Shown here: one piece after another, positions 24,680-34,871 of the stretch
Position numbering within the stretch: the first letter of the stretch is position 1
Layout: each line of letters opens with the position of its first letter
DNA from: an uncultured Bacteroidales bacterium
GTDB taxonomy: Bacteria > Bacteroidota > Bacteroidia > Bacteroidales > UBA932
Assembly: GCA_947306365.1 (NCBI GenBank)
Contig: CAMZGD010000015.1
Location: 1 to 55,696 of the forward strand
Direction: 5' to 3'
DNA: 55,696 nt
Made by a program: the position numbers and the translations under genes
Notes under the pieces: model-generated
What the model was told of the DNA's origin: nothing
The model's database searches: none
The model's input: only the letters and a program-made list of their open reading frames with translations

Positions 24680-25757
24680 TTATAAATCGTTTCTCATTAA
24701 AAATTCCTTCATGAAGGCGTTCAGGTCACCGTCGAGCACGGCCTGCGTGTCGGACGTCTCGTAGCCGGTGCGCAGGTCCTTGACCATCTTGTAGGGATGC
24801 AGCACGTAGGACCGGATCTGCGAACCCCACTCGATCCGCTTCTTCTGGCCTTCGAGTTCCGCCTGCTTTTCCTGCCGCTTCTTGAGTTCCAGGTCATAGA
24901 GGTGTGACTTGAGGATGCGCAGGGCGTTCTGCCGGTTGTCGAGCTGCGAGCGTGTTTCGGTGTTCTCGACCACGATGCCCGTGGGGATGTGCCGCACGCG
25001 CACGCCCGTCTCCACCTTGTTGACGTTCTGGCCGCCGGCGCCGGAGGAACGGAACGTGTCCCATTCCAGGTCGGCGGGGTTGATCTCGATCTGGATGGTG
25101 TCGTCCACCAGGGGATAAACGAAGACCGAGGAGAACGTGGTCTGCCGCTTGCCCTGGGCGTTGTAGGGAGAGATGCGCACCAGCCGGTGCACGCCGTTTT
25201 CCGCCTTCAGGTAGCCGTAGGCATAGTCGCCCTCGAACTGGATGGTGCACGACTTGATGCCGGCCTCGTCGCCCTCCACGAATTCGGTGGTGGTCATCTT
25301 GTAGCCGTTGCGTTCGCCCCAGCGGGTGTACATGCGCATCAGCATCGCCGACCAGTCGTTGGCCTCGGTGCCGCCGGCACCTGAGTTGATGGTCAGCACG
25401 GCGCCGAGGCTGTCGCCTTCGGCCCCCAGCATGTTGCGCATCTCCAGCGATTCGAGTTTGGCGACAAGGTCTCTGTACGCCGCGTCGACGTCGTCGGCGG
25501 CGTCTTCGCCGAAGTCCAGCAGGGTTTCCAGGTCGGAGATGCCGGCCTCCAGGGCGTCATAGCCGTCCACCCAGTACTTGATGGCGGAGACGCCTTTCAT
25601 AAACGCCTCTGCGGCCTTCGGGTCGTCCCAAAAGTCGGGGGCTGTCGTCTTAGCTTGTTTTTCTGTCAGTTCAGCGCGTTTCCCGGGGATGTCAAAGAAA
25701 CCTCCCCAACGTCTCTATCCGCTGTTTAACCGTTTTGATCTCTTCCGAGGTTGTCAT
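24680..25757 (-). CDS. prfB: Peptide chain release factor 2, programmed +1 frameshift
   Basis: 358 aa after frameshifting. Release factor 2 terminates translation at UGA/UAA. The main frame (24680-25693) contains the GGQ catalytic motif (SGAGGQNVNK) and the codon-recognition region, where the usual SPF tripeptide reads SPY (ISPYNAQ). The N-terminus is in another frame: ATG at 25757 encodes MTTSEEIKTVKQRIETLGRF, then CTT TGA C at 25691-25697. A +1 slip at CTT skips one T and continues as L-D-I-P-G-K, the known autoregulatory site of prfB. A purine-rich GGGGAGG (25701-25707) just before it provides the Shine-Dalgarno-like stimulator. The first 32 bases overlap the end of recX. Confidence 0.95.
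25691..25707 (-). promoter_or_regulatory. prfB programmed +1 frameshift site
   Basis: On the minus strand GGGGAGG TTT CTT TGA C: a Shine-Dalgarno-like purine tract, the slippery CTT codon and an in-frame UGA followed by C. When RF2 is scarce the ribosome shifts +1 and makes full-length RF2, which forms a negative feedback loop. Confidence 0.93.
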
Positions 25758-26202
25758 AAATCCGTTTTATTTCGTCGTAGCCGTAACCGCGCCCCAGCGC
25801 ATAGCGGAAGAACCTTGCCTTGCGCCGCTCCGGGTCGGTTTCCGCCTGCAGCGCGTTCCATTTTGCGCGGAGCAGCTGTCCGAGGCGGGCCTCGGCGGCT
25901 TCCCCGTCGATTTCTTCCAGCGCTGCGGCAATGGCGGCCGCATCGATGTCTTTCCGTTGCAAAGCTAACTTAATTTTGAGACTTCCCCAACCCTGGAGCG
26001 CACTTTTGTCGCGGGCGAAGGCGCGGGCGTAGCGCCCGTCATCCACGTAGCCCTCGCGGCAGAGCGTCTCGAGAATCTCCTGTGCGTCAGCCGCCGGAAG
26101 GCCCGCCAGTTTCCGGCGGATGTCGCTCCGGCAGTATTCGCGGACGGCGCAACACCGCATCAGGCGGTTCGCGGCCCGCTCTTTCGCCCCGTCAGAACTC
26201 AT
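25726..26202 (-). CDS. recX: Regulatory protein RecX
   Basis: 158 aa. RecX binds RecA filaments and limits their activity. Three-helix tandem repeats are visible, including REYCRSDIRRKL and GYVDDGRYARAFARDK, the RecX signature. It overlaps the upstream patatin gene by 11 bases and the downstream prfB by 32 bases. recA itself lies about 6 kb away on the other strand (31950-32987). Confidence 0.9.
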   Translation of the reverse strand: MSSDGAKERAANRLMRCCAVREYCRSDIRRKLAGLPAADAQEILETLCREGYVDDGRYARAFARDKSALQGWGSLKIKLALQRKDIDAAAIAAALEEIDGEAAEARLGQLLRAKWNALQAETDPERRKARFFRYALGRGYGYDEIKRIYDNLGRDQNG

Positions 26203-28456
26203 AGCCGATGGATACGTAGGCTCCGATCCGCTTGGTATAGTTCGACCATAGCAGGCTGGCCGAAATCGGTCCGATCACCGAGTTGTAGGCATAGCCGAGC
26301 TTTGCTCCGATGACGAGTTTTTCGTTGAAGGCATCCGCCAGCTTGTCGAATGTACTGGCCGCGGCGTTCGAGACGAAGACATAGTGGTTGTCGAGGATCC
26401 GGTAGCGGCAGTCGAGCGTGGCGATGCTCAGTACGTTGTGGAACAAGTGGGTGTGGGAGAATCCGATGAACGGTATCTGGTGGTCGAGGTAGCGTCCGGC
26501 CAGGCTGCCGCCCATGAAGTTGCCATACACCACGGGTACGTGGTCGCCGAAGATGGTCCGGTTGTCTAGGGTCAGGAGGACGGCAAACCGGCGGCTGAAC
26601 GGGACGACACCGGTCGCATGGACCTGCAGGATGCTGAAATCCTGGTAATCGCCCGCCAGGTGGTTGAAATGGTAGGAGAACCCCGCATTGATGTCGAAAC
26701 CATGCATCGGAAAGAACGGCTGGTCCAGGCGCTCCAGCTCAACCTTTGCGAAAACCGACGGGAAATGGTTGCGCTTCAGGTCGGTGTCGTAGCCCTTCAG
26801 GGCCTCCGATTCTTCGGTGAGCAGGCGCCGGAAGTCGAAGAACTCGAACCGTCCGCCCGCTTCGATGTCGATGTCGCGGGCGTTCCGGGTGGAAAAGCCC
26901 GCCGTGAGGGCGTGGTCGGTGAAGCCCATGTTGCTCACCATGCCGGTGTTCAGGATATTCAGGTTCGAAGAACGGACACGGTAGGAGGCGTAGAACTGGG
27001 CGAGGGAAGGGAATGCGTAGGAATATCGGAATTCCGACTGCATGTTGTAGGCCAGCTTCGTCGTCAGGGTGAACTTGGAGCCGTAGAGGGCGTTCTCGTT
27101 GAGGCCGATGCCGAGCAGGACGGCGGCCACTTCCTCGCTGTCGAACCGGAAGCCTACGCCCAGTCCCGACTTGCGGCCGCCCACGAAATTGAGGTCCAGG
27201 TCATAGGGGTCTTCGTGCCCCTTGAGCTGATAGGTCACCGACTCGAAGGCCGCCGTATTGTAAAAGCGCGATACCTCTTCGTCCAGCAGGCGTCCGCTGA
27301 TGCGGGTGCCCGGCTGGAGCGGGCTCTTGCGCAGCAGGCGCTTTGCGTCTTTCTCATTCAGGCCGTTGTAGGAGACACTGCTGAGCGTGATCGAGTCGCG
27401 GTCGAGCCGGACGGCCTTCCGGTAGCGTTCCGGCTGCTTGATCGGCCCGATGAACCGCTGCTGGGAACTGTCGAGCCAGGCCTTCATTTTCCGCAGGTCC
27501 TCCTGCTTCTCCCGCGCGGCAGCTTCGCCGTTGTCGATCAGGGTGCGGAGGCTCTTCGTGTCGAAGCTCATCGTGCCGTATCCCTTGGTACTCGGGGCGA
27601 TCAGGATGTCGGTATGGGCGATGGCATCGGGAAACTTGGTGTCCATGTAGAGGTCCAGCACTTCGTTGAAGAGGTCGCCGATGCTGTTGACCACCGGTTC
27701 CTCTTTTTCCAGTTCGCCGAGTTTCACGCCGATGATGATGTCGGCGCCCATCTCCCGGGCAACGTCCACCGGATAGTTGTTGAGGGCCCCGCCGTCGATG
27801 AGCACCATGTCACCGATGCGGACGGGGGAGAAGTAGCCGGGAATGGCCATCGACGAGCGGATGGCGTCGACGAAGTTGCCGCTCTTGAAGACCACTTCCT
27901 TCTTGCCGATCAGGTCGACCGCCACGCAGGCGAAGGGAATCGGCATCCGGGAAAAGTCGAGCGAGTCCTGGTAGCCGACCGAAAGCCGGGTGAAAAGGTT
28001 GTAGATATTCTGGCCGTTGACCATGGCGATGGGGATGTTGCTCAGCAGGGATCCCTCTTCCCGCCGGGGTTGGACACGCGCCCCCAGCCGGCTGTAGTCG
28101 CCGCGTCCGAAGGGTACGCGGAGCAGGTAGTTGTCCTGATTTTTCCGCTGTTCGAAATAAGTCTTGCTCCGCGGGATGCGGTCGCTCATCACGAAGTTCC
28201 AGTCCTGGGCCATGATCAGCGAGTCGAGTTCGGCCGCGGAGTAGCCGATGGCGTACAGGCCGCCTACGATGGCGCCCATACTGGTACCGACGATGTAATC
28301 GATGGGAATATTGTTTTCCTCCAGTACTTTCAGTACGCCGACGTGCGCCGCGCCTTTGGCGCCGCCGCCGCACAGCACCACGCCCACCTTCGGCCGTTGG
28401 GCCGCGGCCGGAAGCGTGAGCAGCAAAAGCAGTAACAGAACGGACAGACGTTTCAT
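26192..28456 (-). CDS. Patatin-like phospholipase fused to an outer-membrane barrel (copy 1)
   Basis: 754 aa with signal peptide (1-20). The patatin lipase domain carries the oxyanion GGGAKG (30-35), nucleophile GTSMG (S59) and the catalytic Asp in DGG (D221). A POTRA-like linker (about 370-430) and a C-terminal Omp85/BamA-like 16-strand barrel ending in phenylalanine (GYEF) follow. This is the PlpD type of type Vd autotransporter, which presents a phospholipase A across the outer membrane. A paralogue of similar length is encoded immediately upstream, so the pair arose by tandem duplication. Confidence 0.9.
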   Translation of the reverse strand: MKRLSVLLLLLLLTLPAAAQRPKVGVVLCGGGAKGAAHVGVLKVLEENNIPIDYIVGTSMGAIVGGLYAIGYSAAELDSLIMAQDWNFVMSDRIPRSKTYFEQRKNQDNYLLRVPFGRGDYSRLGARVQPRREEGSLLSNIPIAMVNGQNIYNLFTRLSVGYQDSLDFSRMPIPFACVAVDLIGKKEVVFKSGNFVDAIRSSMAIPGYFSPVRIGDMVLIDGGALNNYPVDVAREMGADIIIGVKLGELEKEEPVVNSIGDLFNEVLDLYMDTKFPDAIAHTDILIAPSTKGYGTMSFDTKSLRTLIDNGEAAAREKQEDLRKMKAWLDSSQQRFIGPIKQPERYRKAVRLDRDSITLSSVSYNGLNEKDAKRLLRKSPLQPGTRISGRLLDEEVSRFYNTAAFESVTYQLKGHEDPYDLDLNFVGGRKSGLGVGFRFDSEEVAAVLLGIGLNENALYGSKFTLTTKLAYNMQSEFRYSYAFPSLAQFYASYRVRSSNLNILNTGMVSNMGFTDHALTAGFSTRNARDIDIEAGGRFEFFDFRRLLTEESEALKGYDTDLKRNHFPSVFAKVELERLDQPFFPMHGFDINAGFSYHFNHLAGDYQDFSILQVHATGVVPFSRRFAVLLTLDNRTIFGDHVPVVYGNFMGGSLAGRYLDHQIPFIGFSHTHLFHNVLSIATLDCRYRILDNHYVFVSNAAASTFDKLADAFNEKLVIGAKLGYAYNSVIGPISASLLWSNYTKRIGAYVSIGYEF

Positions 28457-28477
28457 GGAATCGGAGATTATCGTTGT

Positions 28478-30766
28478 TTAGAAATAGTAACCCAGCGAGA
28501 AGTGGAAACCGACTTTCTTGGAGAGGTTGGACCAGTGGGCACAGACCTGGACGGGCCCCACGACCGTGTTGATCGAATAGACGGCGCCTGCACCGAAATA
28601 ACCGTATATCGTGTCGTTAAAGAAATCCCACGACTCGGCCAAATAATTCCCGATCAGGGTCAGGTAGTGCTGCCCGAAGATGTTGAAGCGGAGGTCCGCC
28701 CTTGCGATGCTTGTCTTTGGCGAGGACCTGTAGGTATGGTTGATTCCCACGAACGGAATCTGCCAGGGTACGTAACGTCCCGGCATATAGCCTCCGACCA
28801 AGTTGTGGTAATACCGGATCGGAAGCCCGAACAGCCAGCGGTTGTACAGCTGGGGAACCAGCGTGACGTGCCCGCCGAGGGGAATGGCGGCTTTCAGGTC
28901 TAAAGTCCCTTCGTACACGAAATATCCCTCCTGGCGGTTCGCCGCCCCCAGGATATTGAAGGCCAGGCCCCGGCGGGGGAAGTAGTTGTCGTCCATACTG
29001 TCGAAATGCCAGTTCACGAATCCCTGCCAGTAGCTTTGCTTGATCGGTTCTCCCATGTTGAAACCGTCCGGCGTGGCATCGATCACCAGGCAGGAGTAAT
29101 AATTATAGGCGGCGCCGATCTTGATGTCGGAATTGTGCCAGCCCACCATCTGATAGTCGGTTTTGGCATTGAAGACATTGTAACGGTCGGTGTTGTAGAG
29201 GAGATAGTTCAGTTGACCGGAGAAGTTGTTTCCGACATCGTAGGTGTCGAACCGGGTGTCCGTTCCGGTGATCGTGAAGTTGAGGCGTGTCAGGTTGGGG
29301 AAAGTGTAGCCGTAGGCGACGGTCAGGTTGGAGTTGGCGCCGAGCTCCAGCTTCGTGTCCAGCTTGGAACCGAAAAGCTTGTGCTTGTTGAGCGAAACGC
29401 CCAGGAGGATGGATGCCATTTCTTCGGAGTCGAAGCGGAAACCGATGCCGGCCTGGTGGACGCGCTGGGGAACGAAATGGATCTTGAGCCGGTATCCTTC
29501 ATCTTCTTTGCCGGCAATGCTGTAGTTCACCTTCCGGAAGCAGCGGGTGTTGTAGAAGAAGTCCATGACCTGGTCCATGTCCGGCCCCGACACGTATTTG
29601 CCGGGCGCGATGTCCGTTTTGGAGAGCAGCCAGGTCATCTCGTCCTGCTCAGTGCCGCTGATCTCGATCTGGGAGACGAGCACCGAATCCCTGTTCAGGT
29701 TCACGGCCCTTGGCGGACGCACGGACTCGCCTGCGGGAAACTCCTTCAGGTGGTCGGCCATCGAGCGGAGCTGCGGGAATACCCGGTTCGCCGCCACCCG
29801 GCCGCTGTCGACCAGGGCGTCCACACTCACCTCGTCGAAATCGAGGACGCCGTAGGCACTGGTATTGGGCTCGATGATGATGTCGGATGCGGCGCGCCCC
29901 GACTGGTACTTTTCACCGTTCATCATGGTGAGCATCGTCGAGAGCATCTCCGGGATGGTCTGGTCGGTGTCCGGCCGGGCTTTCTTGAAATGGTGCAGGT
30001 CCACGCAGATCACATAGTCGGCGCCCATCTCCTTGACGACGTCGACGGGCATGTTGTTGAGCATGCCGCCGTCGATGAGGAACCGGTCGCCGATCTGGAC
30101 GGGTGTGAAATAGGCCGGGATCGACATGCTGGAGCGGATGGCTTCCACGATGTTGCCGCTGTGGAACACCACTTCCTCCTTCGTGTTGAGGTCGACGGCC
30201 ACGCAGGCGAAGGGGATGGGCAGCGTGTTGAAGTCGATGTCGTCCTGATAGCCCACCGAGAGCTTGGTGAAGAGCTGGTCGAGGTTGTGGCCCGTGACCA
30301 GGGCGGACGGCAGGTTCCGCAACACGCCTTTTTCCTTCTTGGCGGCGTCCGCCTGCGTCTCTTCCTGAAGCATCGCGTGGTTCATGAACGGGAACGTGAC
30401 GATGTATTCGTCCTCATCCTTCTTGGTGCTGTAGTAGGCGTTCTGTCTGTATACCCGGTCTTTCATCAGGAGGTTCCAGTCCTGTGTACGCACGAGCGTA
30501 TCGAGTTCGTCGGCGCTGTAGCCCAGGGCGTAGAAGCCGGCGATGATGGAACCGATGCTGGTGCCGACCACGTAGTCGATGGGGATGCCGAGCTGTTCGA
30601 TGACTTTCAGGGCGCCGATGTGGGCCATGCCCTTGGCGCCGCCGCCGGAAAGCACAAGGCCGACCTTCGGTCGCTCTTTCTGCGGCACGGACGGCGCCGT
30701 GTCTTCTGCCCGGAGGGCGGGAAAGACCAGTGTCAGGGAAAGAATCAGGGTGATAATGCGTTTCAT
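28478..30766 (-). CDS. Patatin-like phospholipase fused to an outer-membrane barrel (copy 2)
   Basis: 762 aa with signal peptide (1-20). Same domain order as the neighbour: GGGAKG (41-46), GTSIG (S70), DGG (D232), POTRA-like segment and Omp85-type barrel ending GYYF. Catalytic residues are intact. It starts one base after the rlmN stop codon and is followed by copy 1 after 21 bases. The two proteins are clearly homologous yet diverged along their whole length, so the duplication is old and both copies appear functional. Confidence 0.9.
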   Translation of the reverse strand: MKRIITLILSLTLVFPALRAEDTAPSVPQKERPKVGLVLSGGGAKGMAHIGALKVIEQLGIPIDYVVGTSIGSIIAGFYALGYSADELDTLVRTQDWNLLMKDRVYRQNAYYSTKKDEDEYIVTFPFMNHAMLQEETQADAAKKEKGVLRNLPSALVTGHNLDQLFTKLSVGYQDDIDFNTLPIPFACVAVDLNTKEEVVFHSGNIVEAIRSSMSIPAYFTPVQIGDRFLIDGGMLNNMPVDVVKEMGADYVICVDLHHFKKARPDTDQTIPEMLSTMLTMMNGEKYQSGRAASDIIIEPNTSAYGVLDFDEVSVDALVDSGRVAANRVFPQLRSMADHLKEFPAGESVRPPRAVNLNRDSVLVSQIEISGTEQDEMTWLLSKTDIAPGKYVSGPDMDQVMDFFYNTRCFRKVNYSIAGKEDEGYRLKIHFVPQRVHQAGIGFRFDSEEMASILLGVSLNKHKLFGSKLDTKLELGANSNLTVAYGYTFPNLTRLNFTITGTDTRFDTYDVGNNFSGQLNYLLYNTDRYNVFNAKTDYQMVGWHNSDIKIGAAYNYYSCLVIDATPDGFNMGEPIKQSYWQGFVNWHFDSMDDNYFPRRGLAFNILGAANRQEGYFVYEGTLDLKAAIPLGGHVTLVPQLYNRWLFGLPIRYYHNLVGGYMPGRYVPWQIPFVGINHTYRSSPKTSIARADLRFNIFGQHYLTLIGNYLAESWDFFNDTIYGYFGAGAVYSINTVVGPVQVCAHWSNLSKKVGFHFSLGYYF

Positions 30767-30767
30767 A

Positions 30768-31823
30768 TCAGGTCGACGTTTTTTTCAGTCCTTTGCCTGC
30801 GAGGAGGCCGCAGGCGGCGAGGATGTCTTCGCCGCGCGAGGCGCGCAGCGTGGTGGTGAAGCCGGCACCCTGCAGCCGTGCCTGGAAGGCGGCGATGGCT
30901 TCCGGGGATGCGGTGCGCAGCGGAGAGTCGGGGATGGCGTGGAAGCGGATCAGGTTGATCCGGCAGGGAAGGCCGCGCAGCAGGGCGGCCAGTGCGGCGG
31001 CGTGGCGGCGGGTGTCGTTGACGCCGGCGAAAAGCGTGTATTCAAAGCTCACGCGGCGCTGCCCCGAGAAGTCGTACTGGCGGAGGAGGGCCACCACCTC
31101 GCGGATGTCCCAGGTGTTCTGGACGGGCATCAGCGCGGCGCGCTCTTCCGGGAACGGGTTGTGGAGGCTGACGGCCAGGTGGCATCGGCTCTCGTCGAGA
31201 AACCGTTTCAGGTTGGGCAGCACGCCGATGGTGGAGAGCGTCACCCGTTTCGGGCTCCAGCCGAAGCCCCAGTCGGAGGTGATGACCTCCAGCGCCCGGG
31301 AGACCGCCGGCCAGTTGTCGAGCGGTTCGCCCATCCCCATGAACACGGCGTTGGTGAGGATGTCCGCCTCGTCGAGGCCGAGGAACTGGGAAAGGATGTC
31401 GCCGGCCGACAGCTGTCCGTGGAAGCCGCCGCGCCCGGTCATGCAGAAGCTGCAGTTCATCTTGCAGCCCACCTGCGACGAGACGCATACCGTGGCCCGG
31501 GCGAGGCCGCCTTCCGAGCCGTCCTCGTATTGCGGGATCATCACGGTCTCGATGTACCGGTCGCCGGACGGCGCAGGGAAAAGATACTTCCGGGTGCCGT
31601 CGCCTGAAGTGACGGCGCCGGCGGGAAGGACGCGTCCCACTTCGTACCGCTCCGACAGGGCGGCGCGGGCCGCCTTGGAGAGGTTGGTCATCGCGTCGAT
31701 ATCCGTCACCCGCTTCTGGTAGAGCCACTGCGCCAGCTGTTTCCCCGCAAAGGCGGGGAGCCCCAGCTGCAAAGCGGTCTCCTGCAGTTCGGACAGCGTT
31801 TTTCCCAGTAGCTTCTCTTTCAT
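30768..31823 (-). CDS. rlmN: 23S rRNA (adenine-2503-C2)-methyltransferase RlmN
   Basis: 351 aa. Radical SAM enzyme that methylates C2 of A2503 in 23S rRNA and A37 of some tRNAs. The cluster motif CKMNCSFC (CxxxCxxC) is present, as are GMGEPLDNW and the C-terminal segment with the resolving cysteine region. ATG 31823 follows a TAAATTTG promoter box; a much longer open frame to 33044 is only antisense to recA. Confidence 0.95.
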   Translation of the reverse strand: MKEKLLGKTLSELQETALQLGLPAFAGKQLAQWLYQKRVTDIDAMTNLSKAARAALSERYEVGRVLPAGAVTSGDGTRKYLFPAPSGDRYIETVMIPQYEDGSEGGLARATVCVSSQVGCKMNCSFCMTGRGGFHGQLSAGDILSQFLGLDEADILTNAVFMGMGEPLDNWPAVSRALEVITSDWGFGWSPKRVTLSTIGVLPNLKRFLDESRCHLAVSLHNPFPEERAALMPVQNTWDIREVVALLRQYDFSGQRRVSFEYTLFAGVNDTRRHAAALAALLRGLPCRINLIRFHAIPDSPLRTASPEAIAAFQARLQGAGFTTTLRASRGEDILAACGLLAGKGLKKTST

Positions 31824-31846
31824 CGTCGTGCGTTTCCCCTTTCCTG

Positions 31847-31854
31847 CAAATTTA
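31847..31854 (-). promoter_or_regulatory. Promoter of the rlmN operon
   Basis: TAAATTTG on the minus strand, a perfect -7 box 24 bases before the rlmN start codon. Divergent from the recA promoter 35 bases away. Confidence 0.65.
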
Positions 31855-31889
31855 CGACAAATGGATTCATTTTCCCACAAAAAAAGTAG

Positions 31890-31897
31890 TATCTTTG
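31890..31897 (+). promoter_or_regulatory. Promoter of recA
   Basis: TATCTTTG, a perfect -7 box, followed by a leader of about 47 bases. No LexA-type palindrome is evident around it. Confidence 0.65.
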
Positions 31898-31949
31898 CGT
31901 ATTGGACGGAATGTGTCAGCGATCCATTAACCCTTTTATTTTTTAGTGT

Positions 31950-34143
<2,194 letters not shown>

Positions 34144-34212
34144 CAAAAACGGCTTATCAACGATTTTTATTCGTTTTTCTACTAAAAAAATTAGGAAATA
34201 GTAAAAAATCAT

Positions 34213-34220
34213 TATCTTTG
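34213..34220 (+). promoter_or_regulatory. Promoter of the small barrel protein gene
   Basis: TATCTTTG in an AT-rich stretch after trpS, 36 bases before the ATG of the next gene. Confidence 0.65.
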
Positions 34221-34256
34221 CAGAGAAAGATCATTCATTTAACGATTAACGCATAT

Positions 34257-34868
34257 ATGAAAAAAATCTGCATTACCCTTGTGGCCCTCTTCGGCCTGCT
34301 GGTTTCCCCTTCGTTGAACGCGCAGACCCTCAACGAATACTGCCCCGATGAGATTTCGGCAAGCTACGGCATCTCGGTGATCGGCATTGCCATGAACACC
34401 CTCATCAACTTGGCCGGATCGATCTCCAGCATCGCCGAGGCCATCTCGGAAGAAGAAATCGAATCCATCCGCAGCGGCGGATCGAAGGGTGTCCTGAACC
34501 TGGGTTACATCCATCACTTCAACAATGTGTTCGGCGTGGGCGCCAATGCCGGCTTCAACCGGATGAGCGTGAATCTGGAAGACAAGACCGGTTCCCTCAC
34601 GGCTGCTTCAGCCAACATCTTTTTCCTGATGGGCGATGCGAAACTGAACTGGTTCCGCCGCGACTATTTCGGAATGTACTCCAAATTCGGTCTCGGTGTG
34701 ATGTGCATCAACGGCAACCTTGTCGAGACGGCGAGCGGCAACCTGTGGCTGCCGACGGCCCATATTTCGCTGATCGGCATGGAATTCGGCGGCCAGCTCT
34801 GCGGCTTCATGGAACTCGGCGCCGGCATGCAGGGCGTCGCCCAGTTCGGCGTGAAGTATCACTTCTGA
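34257..34868 (+). CDS. Small secreted, probably outer-membrane beta-barrel protein of unknown function
   Basis: 203 aa with a clear signal peptide (1-22, ending LNAQ). The mature protein has alternating hydrophobic patterns (GVGANAGFNRMSVNL, YFGMYSKFGLGVMCING, AQFGVKYHF) and a C-terminal phenylalanine, as in small outer-membrane barrels. I do not recognise a family. A longer frame from 34140 spans the promoter, so ATG 34257 is used. It has its own promoter and its stop lies 3 bases from the end of the converging amidohydrolase gene. Confidence 0.75.
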   Translation: MKKICITLVALFGLLVSPSLNAQTLNEYCPDEISASYGISVIGIAMNTLINLAGSISSIAEAISEEEIESIRSGGSKGVLNLGYIHHFNNVFGVGANAGFNRMSVNLEDKTGSLTAASANIFFLMGDAKLNWFRRDYFGMYSKFGLGVMCINGNLVETASGNLWLPTAHISLIGMEFGGQLCGFMELGAGMQGVAQFGVKYHF

Positions 34869-34871
34869 TTG

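Noticed and set aside
24680-25600. prfB as an N-terminally truncated pseudogene
   Set aside because: The missing N-terminus is encoded upstream in the other frame, joined by the standard RF2 frameshift site.
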